DNA of 64,000 nucleotides from Marivirga arenosa (lineage in GTDB: Bacteria; Bacteroidota; Bacteroidia; Cytophagales; Cyclobacteriaceae), in NCBI RefSeq assembly GCF_030503875.2, contig NZ_CP129968.2:3560001-3624000 (forward strand), given 5' to 3'. A program made the translations under genes and the position numbers. The notes beneath the pieces are model-generated. The model was not told the DNA's origin, searched no databases, and was given only the letters and a program-made list of their open reading frames with translations. Within the stretch, counting starts at the first letter, position 1. Each line of letters opens with the position of its first letter. Below are positions 9,173-18,350 of the stretch, piece by piece.

Positions 9173-10330
9173 ATGGAAAACTATCTTAACCGATACCAAG
9201 ATATTAGAAGGACTACTGAAAGTATATGTGAACCTCTTGCAATAGAAGATTATGTATCCCAACCAATAGAGGATGTCAGTCCACCAAAATGGCACTTAGC
9301 CCATACGACTTGGTTTTTTGAAACTTTTCTGCTCAAAGAATTTGCTACTCACTATAAAGAATTTCATCCTAAATATGCTTATCTGTTCAACAGCTATTAT
9401 GTTTCAGCTGGTGAACGAATGTTAAGACCGAATAGAGGAAATATGACCCGACCCACTGTCGAAGATATTTATAAGTATAGAAAATATGTGGATGATGCAG
9501 TTTTTGAATTATTAGGAGGTTTTATTTCAGATGAAATGAAAGAAATTCTTGAAATAGGATTTAATCATGAGCAGCAACATCAAGAGCTTTTATTTTATGA
9601 TATAAAATACATATTAGGTCATAACCCTTTATTTCCTGTATATGACAAAGGCTTTGAAGAATACTTCCCTGAAGATTTTAAACACGATTGGATTCAAATT
9701 AACAAAAGGAATTATAAAATTGGTTTTGATGGAAAGGGTTTTTCTTTTGATAATGAGCACAATAAACATGAAGTGCATTTAGAAGGAGCAAAAATCAGCA
9801 ATAAATTGATTACCAATGCTGAATATGCTGAATTTATTGAAGACAAAGGCTATGAAAATCACGAGTTTTGGCATTCTGATGCCAGAAGCTGGTTAGATGA
9901 GAGCCAAATTAAAGCACCCTTATACTGGCATAAGATTGATAAGCAATGGCATTATTATACATTAGCAGGATTAAGACCTATTAATGAAGCTGCGCCCTTG
10001 ATGCATATTAGTTTTTATGAAGCTTATGCATTTGCTGAGTGGAAAGGAATGAGACTACCTACAGAATTTGAATGGGAAACTGCATCTAATCTATTTGACT
10101 GGGGTAAAAGATGGGAACATACTGCTAGTGCTTACCTCCCTTATCCTGGTTATAAAAAACCAGCTGGAGCTATTGGAGAATACAACGGGAAATTTATGGT
10201 AAATCAAATGGTTTTAAGAGGTGCATCAAGAGCTACTTCAAAAAATCACTCTAGAAAAACATACAGAAACTTTTTTCATCCCCATCTGCAATGGCATTTC
10301 AGTGGGATAAGACTTGCTAAAGATTTATGA
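9173..10330 (+). CDS. egtB: Ergothioneine synthase EgtB (sulfoxide synthase)
   Basis: 385 residues. EgtB is a non-haem iron enzyme that couples a thiol donor to N-alpha-trimethylhistidine with O2 to give a sulfoxide intermediate. The N-terminal DinB-like helical domain carries the iron ligands: HLAHTTWFFE (His 41 or 44) and NHEQQHQEL (His132-x3-His136-x-Glu138). The C-terminal half is the formylglycine-generating-enzyme-like fold, with RLPTEFEWE and the terminal VLRGAS...YRNFF...FSGIRLA block. The gene overlaps egtD by the 4-base ATGA, so translation is coupled. No egtA, egtC or egtE lies beside it. The thiol donor could therefore be cysteine rather than gamma-glutamylcysteine, but this cannot be settled here. 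Length is slightly short compared with mycobacterial EgtB (about 430). Confidence 0.93.
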   Translation: MENYLNRYQDIRRTTESICEPLAIEDYVSQPIEDVSPPKWHLAHTTWFFETFLLKEFATHYKEFHPKYAYLFNSYYVSAGERMLRPNRGNMTRPTVEDIYKYRKYVDDAVFELLGGFISDEMKEILEIGFNHEQQHQELLFYDIKYILGHNPLFPVYDKGFEEYFPEDFKHDWIQINKRNYKIGFDGKGFSFDNEHNKHEVHLEGAKISNKLITNAEYAEFIEDKGYENHEFWHSDARSWLDESQIKAPLYWHKIDKQWHYYTLAGLRPINEAAPLMHISFYEAYAFAEWKGMRLPTEFEWETASNLFDWGKRWEHTASAYLPYPGYKKPAGAIGEYNGKFMVNQMVLRGASRATSKNHSRKTYRNFFHPHLQWHFSGIRLAKDL

Positions 10331-11298
10331 CAACAACTACTACCGAAAATATTAGCTTTTCTGTAGCCGATGCGGTTAAAGATGGCTTATCAAAAAAAGA
10401 AAAAACATTACCCAGTTGGTTATTTTATGATGCAGAAGGAGATCGACTCTTTCAAAAAATCATGAATATGCCAGAGTATTATCTCACAAACTGTGAGTAT
10501 GACATTTTTCAGAAGTATAAAAATGATTTACTGAACCTCATAACGAAGGAAACAAATAAGTTTAGCTTAATAGAATTCGGGGCAGGTGATGGCTTAAAAA
10601 CAGAAATACTGTTAAAGCATTTTGTAGAAAATGACACTAATTTCAGCTACAAACCTGTAGATATATCAGAAAATGTTATTCAACTGCTACAGAATAGAAT
10701 GGAAAAGTCAATTCCCGATTTAGATATCACTCCAATAAATAAAGAATATTTCTCAGCATTGGATGAGTTTAATGAAGCTAGAACTAATCCTTGTATTGTA
10801 CTATTTATGGGAGGAAATATTGGGAATTTTGAAATGGAAGATGCTCAATCTTTCGTAAATAAAATTGCCGCAAAATTAAGAACTGGGGATCGCTTTATTC
10901 TCGGATTTGACTTGAAAAAGGATCCACAAATGATTTTAGATGCATATAATGATGCAGGTGGAATCACCCGACAATTTAATATGAATTTGCTTAAGCGAAT
11001 GAATAATGAATTGGATGCTGATTTTGATAGTTCTGCATTCAAGCATTTCCCAACTTATGACCCGCAAACAGGGACAACCAAAAGCTTTTTAATTTCACAA
11101 AAAAAACAAGAAGTGAATTTAAACGCTATCGACACTATCATCTCATTTGATAAATGGGAACCTATACATGTTGAGATATCCCAAAAGTTTGATTCGGAAA
11201 TGATTAACGAAATGGCTACTAAAGCAGGATTATCAGTTGAAAAATACTTTTATGATGATCAAGAATATTTTACTGATGTAGTGATGAGAAAGTTATAA
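10327..11298 (+). CDS. egtD: L-histidine N-alpha-methyltransferase EgtD
   Basis: 323 residues, the usual length. EgtD adds three methyl groups from S-adenosylmethionine to histidine, giving hercynine, the substrate of EgtB. Visible marks are the N-terminal LPSWLFYDAEGDRLFQKI and PEYYLTNCEYDI segment of the family, the SAM-binding LIEFGAGDGLKTEILL motif, the VLFMGGNIGN loop, and the C-terminal EISQKFD segment. It is the second gene of the egtBD operon and overlaps egtB by 4 bases. Only four bases separate its stop from the convergent rsgA stop, so any terminator must lie inside rsgA. Together the two genes should suffice for hercynyl-cysteine sulfoxide; the final C-S lyase step must be encoded elsewhere. 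Confidence 0.93.
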   Translation: MTTTTTENISFSVADAVKDGLSKKEKTLPSWLFYDAEGDRLFQKIMNMPEYYLTNCEYDIFQKYKNDLLNLITKETNKFSLIEFGAGDGLKTEILLKHFVENDTNFSYKPVDISENVIQLLQNRMEKSIPDLDITPINKEYFSALDEFNEARTNPCIVLFMGGNIGNFEMEDAQSFVNKIAAKLRTGDRFILGFDLKKDPQMILDAYNDAGGITRQFNMNLLKRMNNELDADFDSSAFKHFPTYDPQTGTTKSFLISQKKQEVNLNAIDTIISFDKWEPIHVEISQKFDSEMINEMATKAGLSVEKYFYDDQEYFTDVVMRKL

Positions 11299-11302
11299 AT
11301 AA

Positions 11303-12217
11303 TCATCTATGACTATCCTCATCCTCCAAAATACTTAAATAGCTCTCATATCTACTGGGGGCTATTTTTCCTTCTTCCATTGCTGCTCTAAAAGCACAAC
11401 CTGGCTCATGGGTATGGGTACAATTATTAAATTTACACTCTCCAATATATTCTCTCATTTCTGGGAAGTAATGACTCAGTTCCTCATCTCCTATATCCCA
11501 TAAACCTAATTCTTTAATACCTGGAGTATCAATTACAAATGTGTTTTCCCAGGCTTCAAACATTTCCGCAAAAGTAGTGGTATGTACCCCTTTTCCTACT
11601 GATTCAGATACCTCTCCAATTCTTTGATCGATGTGAGGAGAAATAAGATTTAGTAAAGTAGATTTACCCACTCCAGAGTGGCCTGAAAATAAAGAAGTCT
11701 TCCCTTCTAAAACTTTTTTCAAATCCTCTATCCCTTCATTTTTCTCTGCGGAGACTAATAAAACTTTATAGCCCAATTCTTCATAATCAAATTTTAAAGC
11801 TTCGTAATATTCTAAAGCCTCATCATCAAGCAAATCTGATTTATTAAATACCAATACGGCTGGAATTCGAAAGGATTCACAACTCACTAAAAAACGATCA
11901 ATAAATCCTAAACTAGTTCTTGGAAAGGCTAAAGTCACTACCAAAACAGCCTGATCTATATTAGCAGCAAGCCTGTGGCTATGCCTTTTCTTACGGGTTG
12001 ATTTACGTATTATATAATTTTCGCGAGGAAGAACTTCTTTAATTATGGCTTCTTTCTCATTTTCAGGAGTTATCTCTACCCAATCCCCTACCGCTACAGG
12101 ATTAGTAACCTTTTCCTCATCTAAACGCATCTTCCCCCTTAATCTACATTCATAAAACTTCCCCTCGGCCAAAACAGTGTACCAACTACCCGTAGATTTA
12201 TAAACTCTTCCTTTCAT
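11303..12217 (-). CDS. rsgA: Ribosome small-subunit-dependent GTPase A
   Basis: 304 residues. RsgA is a circularly permuted GTPase that checks and releases factors during late 30S ribosome maturation. An N-terminal OB fold (about 1-65) is followed by the permuted G motifs: NKSD (125-128, G4), SAE (156-158, G5), GHSGVGKST (179-187, P-loop G1), then DTPG (230-233, G3). The C-terminal zinc knuckle uses Cys261, Cys266, a His at 268 or 270, and Cys274. All key residues are present. The start overlaps the waaA stop by 4 bases (ATGA), so the two are co-transcribed, waaA first. The cytoplasmic role is firm. Confidence 0.96.
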   Translation of the reverse strand: MKGRVYKSTGSWYTVLAEGKFYECRLRGKMRLDEEKVTNPVAVGDWVEITPENEKEAIIKEVLPRENYIIRKSTRKKRHSHRLAANIDQAVLVVTLAFPRTSLGFIDRFLVSCESFRIPAVLVFNKSDLLDDEALEYYEALKFDYEELGYKVLLVSAEKNEGIEDLKKVLEGKTSLFSGHSGVGKSTLLNLISPHIDQRIGEVSESVGKGVHTTTFAEMFEAWENTFVIDTPGIKELGLWDIGDEELSHYFPEMREYIGECKFNNCTHTHEPGCAFRAAMEEGKIAPSRYESYLSILEDEDSHR

Positions 12218-13467
12218 GATGCAATTTCTAATTTGTCGATTATGGGAGCAATATGATTCAAAATAATTTGAGTGGCTCCAATATTCTCATCCACATATTT
12301 TAGGGCCGAATTGGAAGCCTTTTCCAAATCAAAATCAGCACTGTTAAATATTGAGATAAATTCCTGCGAATCTTTTAATGGATAAGCCGCTTTAAGTCTT
12401 ATCAGATCTACTGCTTCTTGAAACTTCATATAATTTTGATCTCCAAAAAAGATTGGCATTCTAAAGCAAGCTGCTTCTAATGTATTGTGTAATCCATCTC
12501 CATAAGCACCACCAATAAAAGCTATTGTACCGTATTGATAGAGAGAAGAGAGTAAGCCTATATTATCTATAATGATCACTTTTGTTTCAGTCTTAATAAC
12601 ACCATCAATTTTAGTAAACCTTTCAGATGATCCACCAATTAGTTGTTCATGTAATTTCAAATTCTTTTCAGAAATATCGTGAGGTGCTATTATGGCTTTC
12701 CAGTCTGGATATTCTTTTAAAAATGGAGCCATCACTTTAATATCTTCCTCCCAAGTGCTCCCTCCTATCAATACTTTTTCATTTCTAGCAAAATCATCAA
12801 ATAACTTAATTGATTTAACATTTTGAGAAATGGAATAAACTCTATCAAATCTAGTATCTCCACTTATGGTGACATTATGAAGATTTATCCCTTTTAAGAG
12901 GGACTCTACTTTTTTGTTCTGAACAAAAATATGATCAAAATGATGTAATATTTTTCTATGAAAGCCACCATAAAATTTAAAAAACCTTTGATTAGCTCGA
13001 AAAATGGCAGAAATAGAATAAACCCAGCAATCTGAATTGGATAAAGCTTTTAGGTGATAATGCCAAAATTCATACTTTATAAAAAAAGCAATTTTTGGCT
13101 TAGTTATTTCCACAAATAGTTTTGCATTACTGGCAGTATCTAAAGGCATATAGTTCACATAATCCGCGCCTTCGTAATTCTTTCTTACCTCATAACCAGA
13201 AGGTGAAAAAAAAGTGAGTAAAATAAAATAGTCAGGATATTGCTGTTTGAAAGCTTCAATGATTGGCCTAGCCTGTTCAAACTCTCCTAAAGATGCACAA
13301 TGAAACCAAACCACATTTTGATTAACTTGACTGAATCGATTCTCTAATTGCTCAAATAAATTTCTGCGGCCTTCAACAAACTTTTTAGATTTTGTATTGA
13401 ACAGTGAATGAATTTTCACTCCAATACCTAATAAACTTATCCCAAATCGATAGAATAACTCGCCCAT
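12214..13467 (-). CDS. waaA: 3-deoxy-D-manno-octulosonic acid (Kdo) transferase
   Basis: 417 residues. WaaA (KdtA) is a GT-B glycosyltransferase that moves Kdo from CMP-Kdo to lipid A precursor at the inner face of the inner membrane. The N-terminal hydrophobic segment is followed by VWFHCASLGEFEQARPI, in which Glu is the catalytic base region, then LTFFSPSGYE and the C-terminal nucleotide-binding half with IGGSTWEED, IIAPHDIS and the GAYGDGLHNTLEA loop. These are standard for the family and the length is usual. It leads the waaA-rsgA pair, whose frames overlap by ATGA. A 100-base gap separates it from the DUF4199 gene upstream on the same strand. Confidence 0.94.
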   Translation of the reverse strand: MGELFYRFGISLLGIGVKIHSLFNTKSKKFVEGRRNLFEQLENRFSQVNQNVVWFHCASLGEFEQARPIIEAFKQQYPDYFILLTFFSPSGYEVRKNYEGADYVNYMPLDTASNAKLFVEITKPKIAFFIKYEFWHYHLKALSNSDCWVYSISAIFRANQRFFKFYGGFHRKILHHFDHIFVQNKKVESLLKGINLHNVTISGDTRFDRVYSISQNVKSIKLFDDFARNEKVLIGGSTWEEDIKVMAPFLKEYPDWKAIIAPHDISEKNLKLHEQLIGGSSERFTKIDGVIKTETKVIIIDNIGLLSSLYQYGTIAFIGGAYGDGLHNTLEAACFRMPIFFGDQNYMKFQEAVDLIRLKAAYPLKDSQEFISIFNSADFDLEKASNSALKYVDENIGATQIILNHIAPIIDKLEIAS

Positions 13468-13571
13468 AAGGTAAAATTAAGGGTAATAAATTAAACCACC
13501 TTCAAATATGTTTGAGTTTATATTAAAAGACTTATTTAAAGCATTTATTTGATTGACTATACTTCAATTAA

Positions 13572-14051
13572 TTATGAACTTTCTCTAACAAATAATGCAA
13601 CTAATGCTGAAGTAAATATACCTAAGACTGCCGCACCTATCATAGCTTGCCAAAGGTAATTACCTAAATTAAAGTATTGAAGCGCTTCTTCATTAGTCTT
13701 TTGACCTTGATTAACAGCATAAGCACTTACGTTTTCAAAGTAATCTGGCGTGATCAATTCATGGGTTATGAGCTGACTTAAAGGAGTTAAAATCACTACT
13801 ACTGCTGTTATAATTAAACCAGAAATAAAGCCTTGTTTCCAGCTCATTACATTATCAAAATGCTTTTTTCTCTTATCTATCAATGCAAAGACATAAATCA
13901 AAATGGAAGGAATAGCTACTAAGTTAGTATAGGTAGCATGATCAGCAATATTTACATCATGCCAACCCATAGCTTTTTCGAAGTACATCCAAAGGAGCAT
14001 CATGATAACGAAAATTAATCCCCATTTAATTTCAATTAGGCGCTTCTTCAT
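13572..14051 (-). CDS. DUF4199 integral membrane protein
   Basis: 159 residues. Four hydrophobic segments are visible at about 9-27, 43-59, 73-95 and 130-152, giving a small inner-membrane protein. The KKRLIEIKWGLIF start, the WHDVNIADHATYTN loop, the SWKQGFISG segment and the late YFNLGNYLWQA region match the DUF4199 family, widespread in Bacteroidota and of unknown function. It overlaps the end of the upstream DMT transporter by 20 bases, so the two are probably one transcript. No catalytic residues can be named. The link to transport is only by neighbourhood. Confidence 0.75.
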   Translation of the reverse strand: MKKRLIEIKWGLIFVIMMLLWMYFEKAMGWHDVNIADHATYTNLVAIPSILIYVFALIDKRKKHFDNVMSWKQGFISGLIITAVVVILTPLSQLITHELITPDYFENVSAYAVNQGQKTNEEALQYFNLGNYLWQAMIGAAVLGIFTSALVALFVRESS

Positions 14052-14937
14052 TTTTGGTTCTTTTTTGTTGACTTACTAAATATACTCCAAAAAATATCAT
14101 CAAAGCAAATAAGGCTTTCTCCCATTTGAAAGTCTCTTGCCCGAGCATAATCGTAATGAAAGTTGCGAAAACAGGCTGTAAATAAATATAGTAACCAACA
14201 ATGGTAGAATTAACATGCTTCAAAGCCATAGCATTTAATAAATAGGCTAAAAAAGTAGTACCGATGATAACATAAACAATACTACTCCAGATTTCCGTAG
14301 GAAATGAAGAAAAATCAACTTTAGTGATAGGGAAAATCCCAAATGGAATAATCATGATGGTTCCAAATAAAAACACCCATTTCACAACAGTAATGGGTTC
14401 ATATCTTTGCATCAATGGTTTTACCATTACCAAGTAAATACCATAAAAAGTAGCATTTAAGAAAATAAAGATGTCACCTAAAAAAGCATCATTTTCTATG
14501 CTCACCTCCTTATTCAATACTAATAGGATCACACCAATAGCACCGAGTGAAATACCAATAATTTTCCGCCAGCTTATTTTTTCATTTAATAGCCAAAAGG
14601 AAATCAATAATACAATAATAGGATTTGCCGTCATGATAATACTGGCATTTACAGGACTTGTTAAACTCAATCCATTAAAAAATATTAGTTGATTACCCAT
14701 TACTCCAAAAATTGCACATTTGGCAAAATGTAAATAATCCTTCTTTCTGATTACTTTTTCTGTAGATGTTAAAGCATGATAAATCCAAAACAAAATAGTG
14801 GCTATTGTAGCTCTTAATAAGATAAAAGCATTAGGACTCATGTAATCAGGCATAACGCCTTTTGCGATCACATAATTACCACCATATATTAAGCCTACTA
14901 TTGCTAAAGCCCCATGTACGTGCCACTTTTTATTCAT
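14032..14937 (-). CDS. EamA/DMT family membrane transporter
   Basis: 301 residues with ten predicted transmembrane helices in two homologous EamA halves. The first half opens HGALAIVGLIYGGNYVIAKG; the second begins near DIFIFLNATFYGIYLVMVKPL. PVNASIIMTANPIIVLLISF is the typical helix 4. The charged C-terminus (QQKRTKNEE) is cytoplasmic. Members of the drug/metabolite transporter superfamily export amino acids, nucleobases or other small metabolites; the substrate cannot be read from sequence. The gene is divergent from rarA with about 54 bases between starts, and its end overlaps the DUF4199 gene. Confidence 0.88.
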   Translation of the reverse strand: MNKKWHVHGALAIVGLIYGGNYVIAKGVMPDYMSPNAFILLRATIATILFWIYHALTSTEKVIRKKDYLHFAKCAIFGVMGNQLIFFNGLSLTSPVNASIIMTANPIIVLLISFWLLNEKISWRKIIGISLGAIGVILLVLNKEVSIENDAFLGDIFIFLNATFYGIYLVMVKPLMQRYEPITVVKWVFLFGTIMIIPFGIFPITKVDFSSFPTEIWSSIVYVIIGTTFLAYLLNAMALKHVNSTIVGYYIYLQPVFATFITIMLGQETFKWEKALFALMIFFGVYLVSQQKRTKNEEAPN

Positions 14938-14991
14938 TTGGCAAAAGTAAGGGATTATATGGATATTGCAGTTTTAAAAATTGAAAGGAAT

Positions 14992-16269
14992 ATGATGTTT
15001 GGAGAAGAAAAACCATTAGCTGAAAGAATGCGTCCCACCAAGCTTGAAGAATTAGTTGGTCAAAAACATTTGGTTGGGGATAAAGGGGTTTTAAGGCTTA
15101 CCATTGCTCAAGGAAAAGTACCTTCTATGATTTTCTGGGGACCTCCAGGAGTGGGTAAAACTACAATTGCCAATATCATTGCCAATCAAGTGAAAGCACC
15201 TTTCCAGACTTTAAGTGCAATTAGTGCAGGCGTAAAGGATGTTAGAGAAGTAATTCAGCGAGCCTCGCGATCTGGTAAAATCATTCTTTTCATTGATGAG
15301 ATTCATCGATTTAATAAGTCACAACAGGATGCTTTATTGGGAGCCGTTGAAAAAGGTGTGATTACGCTAATAGGCGCAACTACTGAAAACCCATCATTTG
15401 AAGTAAACTCCGCATTATTATCTCGCTGTCAAGTTTATACCTTAAAGGCACTTGAATTAGATGACTTAAAAGGATTGCTTCATAACGCAATGGAAGAAGA
15501 TGATAAACTAAAAGAAAAAAAAATAACAATCACTGACTATGAGGCACTGATCCAGCTTTCAGGAGGTGATGCACGAAAATTACTTAATTTATTCGAATTA
15601 GTAACCGATGCTTTTTCATCCGATGAAGAAATTGAGATCACAAATGAAAAAGTAAGAGAAATTGCTCAAAATAAAATGGCTGTATATGATAAGTCTGGAG
15701 AGCAACATTATGATATCATATCCGCATTTATAAAAAGTATTAGGGGTAGTGATCCAAATGCCGCTTTGTACTGGTTAGCCAGAATGATTGAAGGTGGTGA
15801 AGATGTTAAATTTATTGCTAGAAGATTATTAATCTCTGCTTCAGAAGATATTGGCCTAGCAAACCCAAATGCTTTGCTCATAGCTACCAATACTTTTCAG
15901 GCCGTTAGCATGATTGGATATCCAGAAGCTGAAATAATTCTTTCGCAATGTGTTACCTATCTTGCATGTTCTCCTAAAAGTAATGCCTCCTATTTAGCCA
16001 TTAAAAAAGCAAGGCAATTGGTTCGTGAAACTGGCGATTTATCAGTTCCTCTTCATTTAAGAAATGCTCCTACAAAATTGATGAAAGACATGAATTATGG
16101 AGCCGGATATAAGTATCCTCATGATTTTTCCGGGAATTATACCTATCAAGAGTACATGCCGAATGAAATTAGTAAAAACACCCTTTACGAGCCACAGGAC
16201 AATGTTAGGGAAAAGGATTTTCGACAAAAGCTTAAAAATCTCTGGCGAAAAAAGTATGATTATGACTAA
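14992..16269 (+). CDS. rarA: Replication-associated recombination ATPase RarA (MgsA)
   Basis: 425 residues from ATG 14992. The open frame extends back to 14914, but the family N-terminus is MF...PLAERMRP, which points to 14992 or 14995, and GAAAGGAA lies just upstream. RarA is a clamp-loader-like AAA+ ATPase acting at stalled replication forks. Visible are the Walker A GPPGVGKTT, Walker B LFIDEIHRFNKSQQD, sensor 1 GATTENPSFE, the SRCQVY arginine finger region, and the C-terminal RGSDPNAALYWLARM tetramerisation block and YPHDFSG end. All motifs are intact. It stands alone and is divergent from the DMT gene. Confidence 0.95.
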   Translation: MMFGEEKPLAERMRPTKLEELVGQKHLVGDKGVLRLTIAQGKVPSMIFWGPPGVGKTTIANIIANQVKAPFQTLSAISAGVKDVREVIQRASRSGKIILFIDEIHRFNKSQQDALLGAVEKGVITLIGATTENPSFEVNSALLSRCQVYTLKALELDDLKGLLHNAMEEDDKLKEKKITITDYEALIQLSGGDARKLLNLFELVTDAFSSDEEIEITNEKVREIAQNKMAVYDKSGEQHYDIISAFIKSIRGSDPNAALYWLARMIEGGEDVKFIARRLLISASEDIGLANPNALLIATNTFQAVSMIGYPEAEIILSQCVTYLACSPKSNASYLAIKKARQLVRETGDLSVPLHLRNAPTKLMKDMNYGAGYKYPHDFSGNYTYQEYMPNEISKNTLYEPQDNVREKDFRQKLKNLWRKKYDYD

Positions 16270-16356
16270 TCTAAGAATTATAGTATTTTTTTTATTAAAT
16301 TAAATCCCTACCTTTAATTATTAAGTTAACTAAGAAAAATAATATTATAACAAAAC

Positions 16357-16893
16357 ATGGATCCAAAACTGGAAAAGTGGAAAGAGATCGAGTTTAATGT
16401 TGATCTGCCTCACGCAAAATATGAAGTCTCCAATTACGGCAGAATTAAAAGCTATTCTACTCGTGAAAATGGAAAGATAATTAAAGGCTCAAATGTAAAC
16501 GGCTATCAGGCCATAATGGTAAGATTCGATAAAAGAATTACTCAAAGCTATTATGTTCACCGCTTAGTTGCAGAATCATTTATTCCAAAAGACAGTGATG
16601 ACCAAGTTTATGTAACTCACCTAGATTATGATAAATCAAATAATCACATCAGTAACTTAAAGTGGGTTTCTGAAAGACAATTGGCTGATCACAATAATAA
16701 AAACCCTAAGGTTTTGAAGAAAAGAGTGACTGGTTATAAATTAACAGAGTCAGATGTTAAAGTGATTAAGAAAATGTTGAAGAACGAGAAAACGCGCTAC
16801 AGTCAGATAGCTCGTCAATTCGGGATCACTCATACTCAGTTAAACCGAATAAGAAAAGGACATAACTGGGGGCACGTGACAATCGATGATTAA
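16357..16893 (+). CDS. NUMOD4/HNH-like DNA-binding protein (possibly domesticated homing-endonuclease relative)
   Basis: 178 residues. Residues about 1-40 fit the NUMOD4 module (WKEIEF..., YEVSNYGRIKS). Residues about 60-110 fit an HNH_3-type core (VHRLVAESFI, then THLDYDKSNNHISNLKWVS). Residues about 125-178 form a helix-turn-helix-like tail (SQIARQFGITHTQLNRIRKG). NUMOD4-HNH proteins are usually phage or intron-borne nicking enzymes, but this one sits alone between rarA and glyA with its own terminator, without intron or phage genes. The usual HxDG of the HNH core reads HLDY, while the NN and NLKWVS parts remain. Nuclease activity is therefore possible but unproven; a regulatory DNA-binding role is an alternative. 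Confidence 0.7.
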   Translation: MDPKLEKWKEIEFNVDLPHAKYEVSNYGRIKSYSTRENGKIIKGSNVNGYQAIMVRFDKRITQSYYVHRLVAESFIPKDSDDQVYVTHLDYDKSNNHISNLKWVSERQLADHNNKNPKVLKKRVTGYKLTESDVKVIKKMLKNEKTRYSQIARQFGITHTQLNRIRKGHNWGHVTIDD

Positions 16894-16916
16894 CTTATTC
16901 ATTTTAGAGATATTTT

Positions 16917-16950
16917 AAAGCATGCAAATTAAGATTTAGCATGCTTTTTT
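16917..16950 (+). terminator. Rho-independent terminator after the NUMOD4 gene
   Basis: A 9-base stem AAAGCATGC/GCATGCTTT with a 13-base AT-rich loop is followed by a T run, 23 bases after the stop of the gene at 16357. Confidence 0.8.
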
Positions 16951-17075
16951 ATTTTCATACCTAGAGCAATTTATACTTTACAAATAAATATCTGTTCGAT
17001 TCAAAAAGCTTCACGCTAATCAATTGTTTATCCCGTAAATCTGCGCTAATTTTAAGGTCAAATTGGATTAGAAAA

Positions 17076-18347
17076 ATGCAGAGAGATAATTTAATATTTG
17101 ACCTTATAAAAAAGGAGCAAAAAAGACAAGAGGAAGGGATTGAACTAATTGCTTCTGAAAACTTTACGTCACCAGAAGTAATGGAAGCTATGGGTAGTGT
17201 GCTGACCAACAAATATGCTGAAGGCTTACCCGGAAAAAGATATTATGGTGGTTGCGAAGTGGTTGATGAAATTGAAAACTTAGCGATAGATAGAGTAAAA
17301 GAGCTATTTGGTGCTTCTTGGGCTAATGTTCAACCTCACTCAGGGGCTCAAGCTAATGCTGCAGTTATGCTTGCTTGTCTTAATCCTGGAGACAAAATTT
17401 TAGGGTTTGATTTATCACATGGAGGTCATTTAACGCATGGATCAACAGTCAATTTCTCTGGAAAATTATATCAACCCTCTTTCTACGGTGTAGAAGAAGA
17501 AACTGGTCTTATTGATTGGGATAAGGTTGAAGCTACTGCTAAGAAAGAAAAACCAAAGATGATTATCTGCGGTGCTTCTGCTTACAGCAGAGAATGGAAT
17601 TATAAAAAGTTAAGAGAAATAGCAGATGAAGTTGGAGCTATTTTGTTAGCTGATATCTCTCACCCAAGTGGCTTAATCGCAAGAGGATTGTTAGATGATC
17701 CATTGGATTATTGCCATATCGTAACTACCACTACGCACAAAACATTAAGAGGCCCAAGAGGTGGATTAATAATGATGCGTGATGATTTCGAAAACCCATT
17801 TGGATATAAAAATCCAAAAGGCGAGTTACGCAAAATGACTCAATTATTAGATTCTGGTGTTTTTCCTGGAACTCAAGGTGGACCATTAGAACATGTGATT
17901 GCTGCAAAAGCAGTAGCCTTCGGACAATGCTTAACCGATGAATATTTCAATTACATCCTTCAAGTAAAGAAAAATGCTGAAGTTATGGCAAAAGCATTTA
18001 TGGAGAAAGATTATAAAATCATATCAGGTGGAACTGATAACCATTTAATGCTTATTGATTTAAGGTCTAAAGGCATAACTGGTAAAGTAGCTGAAGCTGT
18101 TTTAGGTGAAGCTGATATTACCATTAATAAAAATATGGTACCTTTTGATGATAAATCTCCATTTGTAACTTCTGGCATGAGAATAGGTACTGTAGCAGTG
18201 ACGACCAGAGGCTTGGTAGAAAGTGATATGGAAAAAATAGTAAACTTTATAGACACTGTAATTACGAATCATGAAGATAAAGCGCAGATAGCTTCTATAA
18301 AGAAAGAAATTAATGAATGGATGGTAGAGTTTCCTTTGTTTAAATAA
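17076..18347 (+). CDS. glyA: Serine hydroxymethyltransferase
   Basis: 423 residues, full length. GlyA is a cytoplasmic PLP enzyme that converts serine and tetrahydrofolate to glycine and methylene-tetrahydrofolate. It shows the family blocks [44 protein letters not shown], and the PLP-lysine motif [13 protein letters not shown] with Lys222. The C-terminal [11 protein letters not shown] and SGMRIGT segments are intact. It is the first of three tightly spaced genes (glyA-tatC-delta'), with 3 bases to tatC. The start ATG is the only one that gives the normal N-terminus. Confidence 0.97.
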   Translation: MQRDNLIFDLIKKEQKRQEEGIELIASENFTSPEVMEAMGSVLTNKYAEGLPGKRYYGGCEVVDEIENLAIDRVKELFGASWANVQPHSGAQANAAVMLACLNPGDKILGFDLSHGGHLTHGSTVNFSGKLYQPSFYGVEEETGLIDWDKVEATAKKEKPKMIICGASAYSREWNYKKLREIADEVGAILLADISHPSGLIARGLLDDPLDYCHIVTTTTHKTLRGPRGGLIMMRDDFENPFGYKNPKGELRKMTQLLDSGVFPGTQGGPLEHVIAAKAVAFGQCLTDEYFNYILQVKKNAEVMAKAFMEKDYKIISGGTDNHLMLIDLRSKGITGKVAEAVLGEADITINKNMVPFDDKSPFVTSGMRIGTVAVTTRGLVESDMEKIVNFIDTVITNHEDKAQIASIKKEINEWMVEFPLFK

Positions 18348-18350
18348 GAT

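Noticed and set aside
11299-11302. Terminator between egtD and rsgA
   Set aside because: Only four bases separate the convergent stops; no hairpin can lie there.
14914-14991. Longer rarA start
   Set aside because: It overlaps the divergent transporter's start and adds residues absent from the RarA family, whose proteins begin MF...PLAERMRP.
16951-17075. Riboswitch upstream of glyA
   Set aside because: No glycine, SAM or THF aptamer signature could be recognised in the short leader; only a phrase resembling common repeat remnants (CGCTAAT...AAATCTGCGCTAAT).
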